Assembly: GCA_024279935.1 (NCBI GenBank)
Contig: JAJRQZ010000110.1
Coordinates: forward strand, 1-35,123
Origin: Bacteroidota bacterium
Lineage (GTDB): Bacteria > Bacteroidota > Bacteroidia > Bacteroidales > F082
Direction of reading: 5' to 3'
DNA length: 35,123 bases
The position numbers and the translations under genes are program-made. This document shows, in pieces, positions 8,599 through 17,981 of the stretch (position 1 is the stretch's first letter; each line of letters starts with the position of its first letter). The notes below the pieces were generated by a model, which did not search any database, was not told the DNA's origin, and saw nothing but the letters and a program-made list of their open reading frames with translations.

Positions 8599-8627
8599 TC
8601 TGTTGTTTAACTTTAAAGCTCAAGATC

Positions 8628-9080
8628 ATGAAACTAAAATGCTTAATGATGCTTGCAGTTACATTAGCCTTTAGTGCTTGCAGCGGGCAAGCTATAAAAA
8701 CGGAAAACAATAAAGCTGTTAATTCAACAGGTTTGCCTAAAGCAGATGTTAAAGTGAACAAAGAGTATGACGAAAACGGCAATTTAATTAGATACGACTC
8801 AAGCTACACTTATTATTACTCTGGCATCCAAGGCGATTCCATTGCTGAAGATAGCATTTATGATAGGTTCAGGACAATGTTTGATTCGGAATTCCCATTT
8901 TCGTACGATCCTTTTTTTAACAATGTGTTTTTTCAGGACAGCTTGATGAAATATGACTTTTACAAAGAGGATTTCTTCACGCAGAGGTCCAGGCAAAACT
9001 TAAAACAAACCGAAAAGATGTTTCAGAAAATGGACTCTATAAAGAATAAATTCTTTCTGGAACAATTACCAAGTAAATGA
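8628..9080 (+). CDS. Small lipoprotein of unknown function
   Basis: The protein has 150 residues. A signal peptide with lipobox (LAFSAC, Cys at residue 18) predicts an outer- or inner-membrane lipoprotein. The mature part is hydrophilic and rich in Asp, Tyr and Phe (for example SSYTYYYSGIQGDSIAEDS and FPFSYDPFFNNVFFQDS), with a basic, likely helical C-terminus. I do not recognise a family. It follows hsp20 after 29 bp without an obvious promoter, so the two are probably co-transcribed and it may respond to the same stress. Confidence 0.75.
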   Translation: MKLKCLMMLAVTLAFSACSGQAIKTENNKAVNSTGLPKADVKVNKEYDENGNLIRYDSSYTYYYSGIQGDSIAEDSIYDRFRTMFDSEFPFSYDPFFNNVFFQDSLMKYDFYKEDFFTQRSRQNLKQTEKMFQKMDSIKNKFFLEQLPSK

Positions 9081-9099
9081 TTGTGCTGTATGTATTATG

Positions 9100-9135
9100 A
9101 ATGCGGGTAACAGACGGTTGTTCTGTTCCCGCATT
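9100..9135 (+). terminator. Hairpin after hsp20-lipoprotein unit
   Basis: AATGCGGG pairs with CCCGCATT, and AACAG with CTGTT across a one-base bulge. It begins 20 bp after the lipoprotein stop. There is no long T run, so termination efficiency is uncertain. Confidence 0.5.
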
Positions 9136-9210
9136 TGTAATATGCAGGATTTCAGATCAAGCTATAAATAAATTTTTTGTGTTATTTATTTCACAAGAAA
9201 TAAATTAGTT

Positions 9211-9218
9211 TATATTTG
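9211..9218 (+). promoter_or_regulatory. Putative -7 promoter element for nikR
   Basis: TATATTTG is an exact TAnnTTTG match. It ends 8 bp before the NikR-type operator, so the operator would cover the transcription start and the short leader. Confidence 0.5.
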
Positions 9219-9226
9219 CCGAATAA

Positions 9227-9254
9227 GTATTACTAATATTAATATACGTAACAC
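9227..9254. promoter_or_regulatory. NikR-type operator upstream of nikR
   Basis: GTATTAC - 14 bp - GTAACAC is an inverted repeat with one mismatch, ending one base before the nikR ATG. From memory, GTGTTAC-N13/14-GTAACAC is the proposed NikR motif in some proteobacteria and archaea. This implies autoregulation. Confidence 0.65.
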
Positions 9255-9255
9255 T

Positions 9256-9657
9256 ATGGCCGTAGTTAGATTTGGAGTGTCGCTGGAAAAGAAATTGCTT
9301 AACGAATTGGATGATTTCGTTGAACAAAACCAGTTTGCGAACCGCTCGCAGGCTATACGGCAATTAATCACCAATAAGCTTGTCAAGAAGAAAGCCGAGG
9401 ACAACCAAGAGGTAGCAGGTGCCATCACGCTTGTTTACGATCATCATAAGCGCGACCTATTAAACAAACTTGCAGATATTCAGCACGATTTTTACGGCAT
9501 TATACTCTCGGCCCAGCATTTCCATCTCGATCATGACAACTGCCTCGAGATAATTGCCGTGCGGGGCAAAGCCTTCAGGCTCCAAAGCCTTGCGAACAAG
9601 CTCATTTCCCTTAAAGGCATACAACACGGAAATTTAAGTATCAATAATAATAAGTAA
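9256..9657 (+). CDS. nikR: Nickel-responsive regulator NikR
   Basis: This is a nickel-dependent ribbon-helix-helix transcription factor. The N-terminal RHH DNA-binding domain (VVRFGVSLEKKLLNELDDFV, then NRSQAIRQLI) is followed by the ACT-like metal domain. The nickel ligands expected from the E. coli protein are all present with an offset of one: His77, His88, His90 and Cys96 (QHD and QHFHLDHDNC). At 133 residues it is full length. A NikR-type inverted repeat overlaps its 5' leader, and a second one precedes the following TonB receptor gene, so it probably controls itself and that receptor. Confidence 0.95.
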   Translation: MAVVRFGVSLEKKLLNELDDFVEQNQFANRSQAIRQLITNKLVKKKAEDNQEVAGAITLVYDHHKRDLLNKLADIQHDFYGIILSAQHFHLDHDNCLEIIAVRGKAFRLQSLANKLISLKGIQHGNLSINNNK

Positions 9658-9700
9658 ACCGGATTAATTATAAATATTATTAAATCATTTTACAAAACCA

Positions 9701-9728
9701 GTAACACTTTAATATATATACGTGTTAC
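9701..9728. promoter_or_regulatory. NikR-type operator upstream of TonB receptor gene
   Basis: GTAACAC - 14 bp - GTGTTAC is a perfect inverted repeat with the same half-sites and spacing as the site before nikR, but with the half-sites in the opposite order. It ends 17 bp before the receptor ATG. Both sites share ATATAC just before the second half-site. Confidence 0.6.
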
Positions 9729-9745
9729 CTTAATGCAAGACATAT

Positions 9746-11989
9746 ATGAAAAAACTATTATTTTTAATTTTATCGTTAACAACCGCGATCCAGTTAAATG
9801 CGCACAACTTCATAGAAGGCAAAGTTGTTGACAAGGTGAACGACCATCCCCTACCGGGAGTAAACATCAGTTTAAAAGGCACTAATGAAGGCTGTGTGAG
9901 CGATGAGTTCGGGAAATTCAATATCGATACCGATTATTCATCCGGTATCTTGGTCTTTACATTTCTCGGCTATAAAACAAAGGAGCTCGCATTTACTTCC
10001 CATACCCAGTTCCTGCTGGTGATGATGGAGGAAGATGCGATAAACTTAAGCACCTTAAATGTTACTGCCTCGAAATCAAGTCCTTTGGAGTCCATTGCCA
10101 AATTGGATATTAAGTTGCACGCCGTAAAATCGTCACAGGAAGTATTGCGCATGGTTCCAGGTTTGTTTATCGCCCAGCATGCGGGAGGTGGAAAATCGGA
10201 ACAAATATTCTTAAGGGGATATGATGCCGACCACGGCACGGATATCAACGTAAGCGTTGATGGAATGGACGTGAACATGGTAAGCCAGGCACATGGGCAA
10301 GGTTATGCCGACCTGCATTTCCTGATACCTGAGTTAATTAGGGAAATAGATTTTGGGAAAGGGCCTTTCAGGGCCGAACATGGAAATCTGGCCACGGCCG
10401 GCCACGTTGCCTTTAAGACAAAGAGCATGCTGGATCACAATTCGATAAAGCTGGAGGGAGGGAGCTTCAACACCCTCAGGCTTAGCGCACAATTAAAATT
10501 GCTCAACAGGCGGATGAACGAAAAGGGCAAGAATGCTTATGTCGCAATCGAGAACTATTTGACCGACGGGCCCTTCACAAGCCCGCAGAACTTCAAGAGA
10601 TTAAACTTATTTGCGAAATACAATAATATTATAGACGCCAACAACACCATAAGCATCACTGCCTCGATGTTCAACAGCAGCTGGAACCAATCGGGGCAGC
10701 TTCCAGCAAAAAGTATCGATGAGGGTGTTTTAAGTCGCTGGGGCTCCCTCGACCCCAGTGAAGGAGGACAGACAAGCAGGAACAACATTATCTTAAAAAC
10801 ATATCATAATATAAATTCGGGCGTGTTGAGCAACCTGGTTTATTATTCCGATTATCACTTTAACCTTTATTCCAACTTCACGTTTTTCCTTAAGGACAAA
10901 GAAAACGGCGACCAGATAAGACAAACGGAGGAAAGAAACCTATGGGCTTATAAATCGACCTATTGCAAAACCATCAATATAAATTACGATAACAACCTGG
11001 AATATAAGATTGGTGGCGGCTTTCGTTACGACGACATAAACAACAGCGGGCTGCTCCACACCTATAAGCGGAACACGATTGTTGACACCATAAACTTCGG
11101 GGATATCGACGAAAGTAATTTCAACTTATTTACGGATATTGATTGGTCGTTCAAGAAATGGGTGGTAAACCTTGGCCTGCGGCTTGATTATTTTAAGTTC
11201 GAGTATAACGACAGGCTTATAAAGAATTATGTATCCTTGGCGAAACAAAACTCTATCCTCAGCCCCAAGGTGAATATCATTTACAATATGAACAAGGACG
11301 CTCAATTATATTTTAAGGCAGGAAAAGGCTTTCATTCCAATGATACAAGGGTAGTGGTCTCATCTGACAGCTTAAAGACGCTTCCGGCAGTTTATGCTAC
11401 TGACCTTGGGGTTAACATTAAGATATTCAACAGGCTGCTTATCAATAGCGCGCTATGGTATTCCTATATGGAAGAGGAGCTCGTTTGGTCGGGTGATGCA
11501 GGTACATGGGAGGCAAACGGCCGAAGCAGGCGCATGGGCCTCGATTTTAGCTTGAGGCTGCAGATGGGTAAATATTTCTTTTTAAGTACTGACCTCAATC
11601 TTTGCGAGCCGCGCTTCATCGGTCTTGCAAAAGAGGCAAATTATATTCCCCTATCCCCTGTTTTCACATCCACAGGCAGCTTAAGCTTTGATAATTTCAA
11701 ATCCTGGTCGGCCGCAATCAGGTACCGCTATTTGGCCAAACGACCTGCCGACGAGACAAACAGCATTAGTACAGAGGCCTATTTCGTAAGCGATTTCAAT
11801 GTGAATTATTCCGTGTCCCCACATCTTTCGATAGCGATTGTCGCGGAGAATATTTTTAATTCCCGGTGGAACGAAGCGCAATTTGCCGGAGATTATAGGA
11901 TAAGCCCACTAAGCGATGCGGAATATGGTTTAACTTATACGCCGGGAAATCCATTTATACTGAAACTTGGCGTTGAATATGTTTTCTAG
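9746..11989 (+). CDS. TonB-dependent outer-membrane receptor, probable nickel uptake
   Basis: This is an outer-membrane beta-barrel that imports a ligand with TonB energy. A signal peptide (MKKLLFLILSLTTAIQLNA) is followed by a carboxypeptidase regulatory-like domain (IEGKVVDKVNDHPLPGVNIS, about 23-95). Next comes a plug domain (about 110-230, with QEVLRMVPGLFIAQHAGGGK and ADLHFLIPELIREIDFGKGP). A 22-strand-type barrel follows and ends in the aromatic residue of KLGVEYVF. At 747 residues it is complete. The ligand cannot be read from the barrel. The position next to nikR and the matching operator make nickel, or a nickel chelate, the best guess. It converges on typA with a gap of 6 bp. Confidence 0.9.
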   Translation: MKKLLFLILSLTTAIQLNAHNFIEGKVVDKVNDHPLPGVNISLKGTNEGCVSDEFGKFNIDTDYSSGILVFTFLGYKTKELAFTSHTQFLLVMMEEDAINLSTLNVTASKSSPLESIAKLDIKLHAVKSSQEVLRMVPGLFIAQHAGGGKSEQIFLRGYDADHGTDINVSVDGMDVNMVSQAHGQGYADLHFLIPELIREIDFGKGPFRAEHGNLATAGHVAFKTKSMLDHNSIKLEGGSFNTLRLSAQLKLLNRRMNEKGKNAYVAIENYLTDGPFTSPQNFKRLNLFAKYNNIIDANNTISITASMFNSSWNQSGQLPAKSIDEGVLSRWGSLDPSEGGQTSRNNIILKTYHNINSGVLSNLVYYSDYHFNLYSNFTFFLKDKENGDQIRQTEERNLWAYKSTYCKTININYDNNLEYKIGGGFRYDDINNSGLLHTYKRNTIVDTINFGDIDESNFNLFTDIDWSFKKWVVNLGLRLDYFKFEYNDRLIKNYVSLAKQNSILSPKVNIIYNMNKDAQLYFKAGKGFHSNDTRVVVSSDSLKTLPAVYATDLGVNIKIFNRLLINSALWYSYMEEELVWSGDAGTWEANGRSRRMGLDFSLRLQMGKYFFLSTDLNLCEPRFIGLAKEANYIPLSPVFTSTGSLSFDNFKSWSAAIRYRYLAKRPADETNSISTEAYFVSDFNVNYSVSPHLSIAIVAENIFNSRWNEAQFAGDYRISPLSDAEYGLTYTPGNPFILKLGVEYVF

Positions 11990-11995
11990 CTTGGT

Positions 11996-13795
11996 TTACC
12001 TGGCAGCCCGCTTCCTGTCGGTTTCGTTAAGAAGTATCTTGCGCAAACGGAGCGAGCGCGGTGTAACCTCTAGATATTCGTCAGTCCTGATAACTTCCAT
12101 ATACTCTTCAAGTGAGAAAATAATCGGGGGCGGGATCAAAACCTTATTGTCGGAGCCAGAGGAGCGCATATTAGTAAGTTTTTTCCCTTTGTTGACATTT
12201 ATCACCAAGTCGCCCGCACGGGTACTTTCGCCTATTACCTGGCCTGCATATATCGCATCGTTGGGGTGAATGTAAAACTTACCCCTGTCGATAAGCTTCC
12301 ATATCCCGAAAGGAATGGCAGTTCCGGTTTCCATGGCTATTAAGGCACCATTGTTCTTGGCAACAAAATCACCTTTCCACGGCTCGAAGCTGTCGAATCG
12401 ATGTGCAATGATGGCTTCTCCTTCCGTTGCTGTCAACAGATTGTTCCTCAGTCCTATAATACCTCGCGAAGGTATGCTGAACTCCAACATCATCCTGTCG
12501 TTCTTAGGCTCCATATTTAAGAAATCACCTTTACGGTTGCTGACAATTTCAATCACGCGACCACTAAAGTCCTCAGGAACCAAGACAGTAAGGCTTTCGA
12601 TAGGCTCGTTCTTCACGCCATCAATTTCTTTTATTATAACCTTGGGCTGGCCCAATTGGAATTCATAGCCTTCGCGGCGCATGGTCTCGACTAAAATGGA
12701 TAAATGAAGAATTCCGCGACCGAAAACAAGGTACGAATCGGAAGAAGCCGTTTCCTCGACCCTTAGCGCAAGGTTCTTTTCCGTTTCCAGGAATAGCCTT
12801 TCCCTGATATGGCGTGATGTTACATATTTGCCTTCCTTGCCGAAAAAGGGTGAATTGTTGATTGTAAACAGCATGCTCATCGTTGGTTCATCAATCTTAA
12901 TCGATGGCAGGCCCTCCGGCTTTTCAGCATCGGCAACGGTATCACCTATCTCAAAATCTTCCAGCCCCATGACGGCAACTATGTCGCCGGCTTCGACTTC
13001 TGTTTTAACCTTTTCCTTTCCGAGCCCCTCGAAACGATAGAGCTCCTTAATCTTAGACTTTGTGATTGTTCCGTCGCGTTTGACGAGCGAGACGCTCATT
13101 CCCATTTTAAGTTTACCGCGCATCAACCTTCCAACGGCAATACGCCCCACAAATGATGAATAATCCAGTGATGTGATCTGCATTTGTGGAGTTCCGTCAG
13201 TGTATTTAGCGGCAGGAATATACTCAATAATCATATCGAGCAAATGCGATACGTCGTCGGTTTGTTTTTTCCAGTCGTCCGACATCCAACCGTTTTTCGA
13301 GGAACCGTAAACAACCGGGAAATCCAGTTGGTCCTCGGTAGCCCCAAGGTTGAACATAAGGTCGAAAACCAGCTCGTGGACCTCGTCGGGGCGGCAGTTG
13401 GGCTTGTCAACCTTGTTTATCACAACTATTGGCTTAAGCTTCAGGTCAATGGCCTTTTGCAGTACGAAGCGTGTCTGAGGCATGGGGCCTTCAAAGGCAT
13501 CCACAACCAGAAGAACACCGTCGGCCATGTTTAACACCCTTTCAACCTCACCGCCGAAATCGGAATGGCCGGGGGTATCGATAATATTGATCTTAACATC
13601 CTTATAGCGTACCGAAACGTTTTTTGAAAGAATTGTAATTCCTCTTTCCCTTTCCAAATCATTACTGTCGAGGATCAAATCACCCATGTCCTGATTATCC
13701 CTGAAAAGCTTAACCTGATGAAGCAAACGGTCAACCAATGTCGTCTTGCCGTGGTCAACGTGGGCAATTATTGCTATGTTCCTTATGTTCTGCAT
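11996..13795 (-). CDS. typA: Ribosome-associated GTPase TypA/BipA
   Basis: This is a translational GTPase of the EF-G/LepA superfamily that binds the 70S ribosome and supports 50S assembly and stress adaptation. The G motifs are intact: [10 protein letters not shown] (11-20), RERGITI, DTPGH and NKVDKPN. The order is GTP domain, beta-barrel domain II, two EF-G-like domains and the BipA C-terminal domain with [13 protein letters not shown] and [16 protein letters not shown]. At 599 residues it is normal. A -7 like TACTTTTG lies upstream at 13842-13849. Confidence 0.97.
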   Translation of the reverse strand: MQNIRNIAIIAHVDHGKTTLVDRLLHQVKLFRDNQDMGDLILDSNDLERERGITILSKNVSVRYKDVKINIIDTPGHSDFGGEVERVLNMADGVLLVVDAFEGPMPQTRFVLQKAIDLKLKPIVVINKVDKPNCRPDEVHELVFDLMFNLGATEDQLDFPVVYGSSKNGWMSDDWKKQTDDVSHLLDMIIEYIPAAKYTDGTPQMQITSLDYSSFVGRIAVGRLMRGKLKMGMSVSLVKRDGTITKSKIKELYRFEGLGKEKVKTEVEAGDIVAVMGLEDFEIGDTVADAEKPEGLPSIKIDEPTMSMLFTINNSPFFGKEGKYVTSRHIRERLFLETEKNLALRVEETASSDSYLVFGRGILHLSILVETMRREGYEFQLGQPKVIIKEIDGVKNEPIESLTVLVPEDFSGRVIEIVSNRKGDFLNMEPKNDRMMLEFSIPSRGIIGLRNNLLTATEGEAIIAHRFDSFEPWKGDFVAKNNGALIAMETGTAIPFGIWKLIDRGKFYIHPNDAIYAGQVIGESTRAGDLVINVNKGKKLTNMRSSGSDNKVLIPPPIIFSLEEYMEVIRTDEYLEVTPRSLRLRKILLNETDRKRAAR

Positions 13796-13841
13796 TTTAC
13801 TAGTATGAATTAGTCAAATTTAATATTTCGCAAAGCGGCTG

Positions 13842-13849
13842 CAAAAGTA
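13842..13849 (-). promoter_or_regulatory. Putative -7 promoter element for typA
   Basis: On the minus strand TACTTTTG fits TAnnTTTG, 47 bp before the typA ATG. No well-spaced -33 TTTG was found. Confidence 0.4.
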
Positions 13850-13891
13850 ATCTTATTTTTCACTAATTTTATGGTTTCAAAATTAAAAATA

Positions 13892-15553
13892 ATGAAGCGT
13901 CTTGAACTACCGGAATACATTAACCTCCTAATAATTATGCTGTTGTTTTCTTTCGGTTTAAATGCGCAAACAACAGATACCCTGGAATTTCCGTTTATAG
14001 AGCGCTTTAGCGACGGCTCCTTGGAAACTAACAATTGGACGACAGATTGCGACAATTGGGGCATCATCCCGGGTGAAGGGACCCCATCGCCCTCGGTCAG
14101 GTTTAGCGGATATCCTGAAATAAGCGGTGTTTATAACTGCCGGCTGACAAGCAATTGGATTTCCATGGCCAATATTGGGGAAGAAGGGTTCGTCTCAATA
14201 AAATTCGACTTAAATATGCATGCCGACGACAGTAGCCTTGTTGAGAAAATGTTTGTGGAAGTTTTCGATTCCGTTGAATGGCACACTATTATGGGGATTT
14301 CTCAAATAAGTCATATATGGGAAACCCGGAAAAAGGACATAACTTCCCTGCTAACACATAATTACTTTAAAATACGCTTTCGCATAAGTGGATTAAATTC
14401 ATCAGCAGGCGAATACTGGGGACTTGACAACATAATCGTTTATAATGGAGCTATTGCCCCTAAGGACATAATGGGTGATTATTATTGGGATGCCGACAGT
14501 TTTGGGGTAAAACTGCAATGGATTGATGAACAGCCGGTTGGGAGCACCGCCCCGATTACCTGGTGCGAATGGCCCTGGTTTGAAGGAAATACTGGTGTCG
14601 GCTCAAGCTCGCAGGAAACATGGTCATGGGCGGCAAAATGGGATTCATTAGCTTATGGTGCTGATAGCTTGCCGCTTACACGTATAAGAACTTATATTCA
14701 AGATATTGATTTCGACAGCTTGGTTTTTAAGATATGGAGAGGCTCCGATGGGGATATTCTTCAATATTCCAAAAACATTAGCAGTCTTGCTTCTGAAGAT
14801 GAGATTTGCTCATTTTTTATAAGCCCGCCCCTGATGCTATACGATACCTCTAAATTATGGTTTGGCTATACCGTTTACGGACAGGCTTATAACACTTTTC
14901 CTGCCGGCCTTGAAATGGAAGACCCCATAGTTGGATATGGGAATTTGGTCAAAATGGGTGATCAGGCATATTGGGATACTCTTTCGAATTATAATATGGA
15001 TGGCAACTGGAGCTTGTTTCTGGACTTTAACGAGGGTGTATATCTTACTCATGATGGTTATAACATCTACAGGAAAGATGATGACAGCGATATTTATTCG
15101 CTATTAAAGCATATTGATTACAAAAATGCAGAAGAAAATTCGTATTTCGACAAATATCCGAGTGTCGATTTCCAAACTCCCTATTGGTATAAACTAACAA
15201 ATCAATATACCGATAATTCATGTGTTCCACCCGTAACCTACGAATCGCTGCCGGCCTACGCACCGAATAGCGACGATGATTTTGTGATGGTATTTGTAAC
15301 TAAACTGCGGTCGCACAACGAAGCGGGACTTACCATCTATCCAAACCCGACAATTTCGGTATTAAGCATCAATTCCCAAGTTCCAATTGATGAAATTATG
15401 ATCTTTGATATTGAAGGTAAGAATATCGGTGGTTTCGATGGCTGGAAGAAATCTCAAATTCAATTAGTATTAAACGAGTACAAAAAAGGTATTTATATAA
15501 TTAAAATAAAGTCGGGAGTAAGGGTGTTTAGCGATAAGTTCGTATTATATTAA
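13892..15553 (+). CDS. Secreted protein with T9SS C-terminal sorting domain
   Basis: A signal peptide (KRLELPEYINLLIIMLLFSFGLNAQ) precedes a large extracellular region. Its first 150 or so residues look like a beta-sandwich that begins FPFIERFSDGSLETNNWTTD and ends with the jelly-roll-like phrase AGEYWGLDNIIVYNG. The last 75 residues form a type A sorting domain: LTIYPNPTISVLSINS, then a conserved turn, then GIYIIKIKSG and the closing F-x-x-K-F-V-L-Y. Such proteins pass the outer membrane by the type IX system. I prefer the ATG at 13892 because it gives a compact signal peptide; an in-frame ATG at 13871 would add 7 residues. Enzyme activity: none recognised. Confidence 0.8.
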   Translation: MKRLELPEYINLLIIMLLFSFGLNAQTTDTLEFPFIERFSDGSLETNNWTTDCDNWGIIPGEGTPSPSVRFSGYPEISGVYNCRLTSNWISMANIGEEGFVSIKFDLNMHADDSSLVEKMFVEVFDSVEWHTIMGISQISHIWETRKKDITSLLTHNYFKIRFRISGLNSSAGEYWGLDNIIVYNGAIAPKDIMGDYYWDADSFGVKLQWIDEQPVGSTAPITWCEWPWFEGNTGVGSSSQETWSWAAKWDSLAYGADSLPLTRIRTYIQDIDFDSLVFKIWRGSDGDILQYSKNISSLASEDEICSFFISPPLMLYDTSKLWFGYTVYGQAYNTFPAGLEMEDPIVGYGNLVKMGDQAYWDTLSNYNMDGNWSLFLDFNEGVYLTHDGYNIYRKDDDSDIYSLLKHIDYKNAEENSYFDKYPSVDFQTPYWYKLTNQYTDNSCVPPVTYESLPAYAPNSDDDFVMVFVTKLRSHNEAGLTIYPNPTISVLSINSQVPIDEIMIFDIEGKNIGGFDGWKKSQIQLVLNEYKKGIYIIKIKSGVRVFSDKFVLY

Positions 15554-15692
15554 GGTAATTACGTTCATAAATCGTTTATTATAAAAGCCCTAAATTATTT
15601 TCGCCTGTTTGCTGCCTACAGTTTACTTTCCTTTTTTACCTAAGTTTCAATGGTTCAAGATCAAGAAGTTACAAGAACATTTTTAGCATTAC

Positions 15693-15723
15693 AAAAAAAA
15701 CCCTCGGCCACTTTGGCCGAAGG
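15693..15723 (-). terminator. Rho-independent terminator of gcvT
   Basis: On the minus strand CCTTCGGCC pairs with GGCCGAGGG (one G-U) around a 5-base loop, followed by eight Ts. It begins 23 bp after the gcvT stop. Confidence 0.85.
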
Positions 15724-15746
15724 CTTTAAATATCCCATAATATACA

Positions 15747-16832
15747 CTATTTGAAGAATGGCGGCTTTTTCACCACTGCTTTAACAAGTTTATTTCTAAC
15801 CCTGATAAAGAATTCGGAGCCTTCTTTCCAGTATCCTTTGTCAACATAAGCCATACCAATGCCTTTTTTGATCATTGGCGACATTGTCCCTGATGTAACC
15901 TTGCCGATAACATCGCCATTTTCATCACATACTTCGTAATCGTGGCGCGGAATAGCACGATCTACCATTACGAAACCTTTCAAGCGACGAGGAACGCCAT
16001 TTGCTTTTTGCTCCTCAAAAAGTTTCCTGTCGATGAAATCATTGCCATCCACGAATTTAGTTATCCAGCCAAGCCCTGCCGCGATTGGCGAACTTGAGTC
16101 GTTGATCTCATTTCCGTAAAGGCAAAAACCGGCTTCCAGCCGAAGGGTGTCGCGCGCGCCAAGCCCTATTGGCTTTATTCCGAATTCCTCGCCTGCCTCC
16201 ATCACCGCATTAAAGATATGTTCGGCTTTCTCGTTCGGGAAATACAGCTCGCATCCACCCGAACCGGTATAGCCCGTGGTCGAGAACAATACGTCCTTTA
16301 CTTCTGCAAATTCAATTTCCTTGAAAGTATAATACTCCATGTCGATAACATTTTCCGATGTCAGTTTCTGCATGGCTTTCAATGCAAGGGGACCTTGAAC
16401 GGCAAGTTGTGAGGTATAATCGGAAACATTTTCGATCTTGGCGCCAAAAGTGTTTAACTTAGTGAGGTTTGCCCAATCTTTGTCGATGTTTGAAGCATTT
16501 ACGACCAATAAATATTTTTCAGGCCCAAACCTATAACAAAGAAAATCGTCAACAATTCCGCCCTTTCCGTTAGGGAAGCACGAGTACTGTACTTTTCCGT
16601 CAGTCAGTGCGGCAACATCGTTCGTGGATATTTTTTGAACTAGGCAAAAAGCATTTTCGCCTTCTACCCAAAACTCACCCATGTGCGAAACGTCGAAAAC
16701 ACCTAATTTGGTTCTAACTGTTTCATGCTCAGCATTAATTCCCTCAAACTGAACAGGCATATCGAAACCGGCAAAATCAACCATTTTGCCGCCCAAACGG
16801 CGGTGAACATCATTTAAAGCAGTCTTTTTCAT
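15747..16832 (-). CDS. gcvT: Glycine cleavage system T protein (aminomethyltransferase)
   Basis: The protein transfers the methylene group from aminomethyl-lipoyl GcvH to tetrahydrofolate and releases ammonia. Family signatures include GGKMVDFAGFDMPVQFEGI near the N-terminus, VFDVSHMGEF, YTGSGGCELYFP, GLGARDTLRLEAGFCLYGNEI and the closing VVKKPPF. At 361 residues the length is standard. The gene is alone, with its own terminator and a -7 like element about 108 bp upstream; gcvH and gcvP are not in the window. Confidence 0.97.
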   Translation of the reverse strand: MKKTALNDVHRRLGGKMVDFAGFDMPVQFEGINAEHETVRTKLGVFDVSHMGEFWVEGENAFCLVQKISTNDVAALTDGKVQYSCFPNGKGGIVDDFLCYRFGPEKYLLVVNASNIDKDWANLTKLNTFGAKIENVSDYTSQLAVQGPLALKAMQKLTSENVIDMEYYTFKEIEFAEVKDVLFSTTGYTGSGGCELYFPNEKAEHIFNAVMEAGEEFGIKPIGLGARDTLRLEAGFCLYGNEINDSSSPIAAGLGWITKFVDGNDFIDRKLFEEQKANGVPRRLKGFVMVDRAIPRHDYEVCDENGDVIGKVTSGTMSPMIKKGIGMAYVDKGYWKEGSEFFIRVRNKLVKAVVKKPPFFK

Positions 16833-16939
16833 ACTTTGAAGTTTTATGAAGCCAAGAAAAACATCTTGCCAAATTTTTATTTAGTCCTTTAAAAAAACAG
16901 GAACTGATTGTTGATTTCGTTCCTATCCAAAAGATGCGG

Positions 16940-16947
16940 CAAAAGTA
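16940..16947 (-). promoter_or_regulatory. Putative -7 promoter element for gcvT
   Basis: TACTTTTG on the minus strand fits TAnnTTTG. It leaves a leader of about 100 bases before the gcvT ATG at 16832; I saw no riboswitch-like fold in that leader. Confidence 0.4.
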
Positions 16948-16988
16948 ATTTTTTTCATTTTCTTTAAAAAGTAAATTTGCGATTATTA

Positions 16989-17018
16989 TTTGACGGTTTG
17001 CCCAAATTAATAATTTTG
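16989..17018 (+). promoter_or_regulatory. Bacteroidota-type promoter for SDR gene
   Basis: TTTG at 16989-16992, an 18-bp spacer and TAATTTTG at 17011-17018 give the best complete -33/-7 match in the window. The ATG follows after only 5 bp, so the mRNA may be leaderless. Confidence 0.6.
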
Positions 17019-17023
17019 CAATA

Positions 17024-17974
17024 ATGATGACTGATTATTATGATTCTATAATCCTGGTCAGCGGCGCCGGGAGCTTTATCGGCAAAGAGCTTATAAGGCA
17101 TCTGCTGTCAAGCACCAACAGCAAAATTGTCGCGTGCCAACGCTCAAGAAGCAGCAAGTTGCTCCTTGATCCGGCATTGGTTTATGAAACTGCCGACCTG
17201 CTTGATTTTGCAAGACAAGATGCATTGTTTAAAAAACATCAGCCCGACTATGTGTATCATCTTGCCGCCATAACAAGGCTGGGCCCCGCAGAGGAAGATC
17301 CATTATTGGCTGTCAGGACAAATTTTTTCGGTACGAAAATGCTTGCTGATTTATGCGTAAAACATTCCGTAAAAGGCTTTATGGCGGTTTCGTCAAATCT
17401 GGCGAGAGAGCCCGAATCGGTGGTTGGACTGACTAAATACCTGTCGGAGAAATACTTGCGCAACCAATCAGGTGGAAAGTGCAAGATGGTGTCGTTCAGG
17501 ATGCCCAATGTGCTGGGCAGTCCAGGTTCCGTAACTGAATTATTCAGGAAGCAGCTGATCTCAGGCGGTCCGCTAAAGGTTACTGATGCCGGAATGGAAA
17601 GAAGGTTCATTGAAAGGGACAAGGCTGCGGAACTGCTTTCCAATTGTATGACAAACTCAAAATCGGGTGATGTTTTTATTATGGCAAACGAAAACATCAA
17701 TATCGCCGATTTGGCCGCGGAAATGATAAAGCAGTCTGGTAAAAATATTAAAATCAAATTTATAGGTGCCAAGGCAGGTGAAAAACTTATAGAGCAAAAG
17801 TACGGGGGAGACGAGATAATTAAGACCGGAATTCCAGACCTGGCTGTTTTGAAAAACGATTGGCAGCAAGATAAAGTTGATAATGCTCTTAAAAATCTTA
17901 AAAATAAGTCAGAAAACCACGACTACGATTTATTGATGAAGAAATTAAAATTAAGTTTGCAGACTGAACAATAA
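17024..17974 (+). CDS. NAD-dependent epimerase/dehydratase, CapD-like (extended SDR)
   Basis: This is a soluble sugar-nucleotide modifying enzyme by family. The Rossmann motif is GAGSFIG near residue 13, followed by YVYHLAAITRLGP and the catalytic Y-x-x-x-K as KYLSEK. The C-terminal half (FRKQLISGGPLKVTDAGMER, later AGEKLIEQKY) resembles the UDP-sugar 4,6-dehydratase/CapD group. It lacks the membrane domain of long CapD proteins (316 residues). Two ATGs in a row (17024, 17027) are possible starts. It is 7 bp ahead of the next gene, so they are probably co-transcribed. The exact substrate is unknown. Confidence 0.8.
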   Translation: MMTDYYDSIILVSGAGSFIGKELIRHLLSSTNSKIVACQRSRSSKLLLDPALVYETADLLDFARQDALFKKHQPDYVYHLAAITRLGPAEEDPLLAVRTNFFGTKMLADLCVKHSVKGFMAVSSNLAREPESVVGLTKYLSEKYLRNQSGGKCKMVSFRMPNVLGSPGSVTELFRKQLISGGPLKVTDAGMERRFIERDKAAELLSNCMTNSKSGDVFIMANENINIADLAAEMIKQSGKNIKIKFIGAKAGEKLIEQKYGGDEIIKTGIPDLAVLKNDWQQDKVDNALKNLKNKSENHDYDLLMKKLKLSLQTEQ

Positions 17975-17981
17975 AAAGAAT

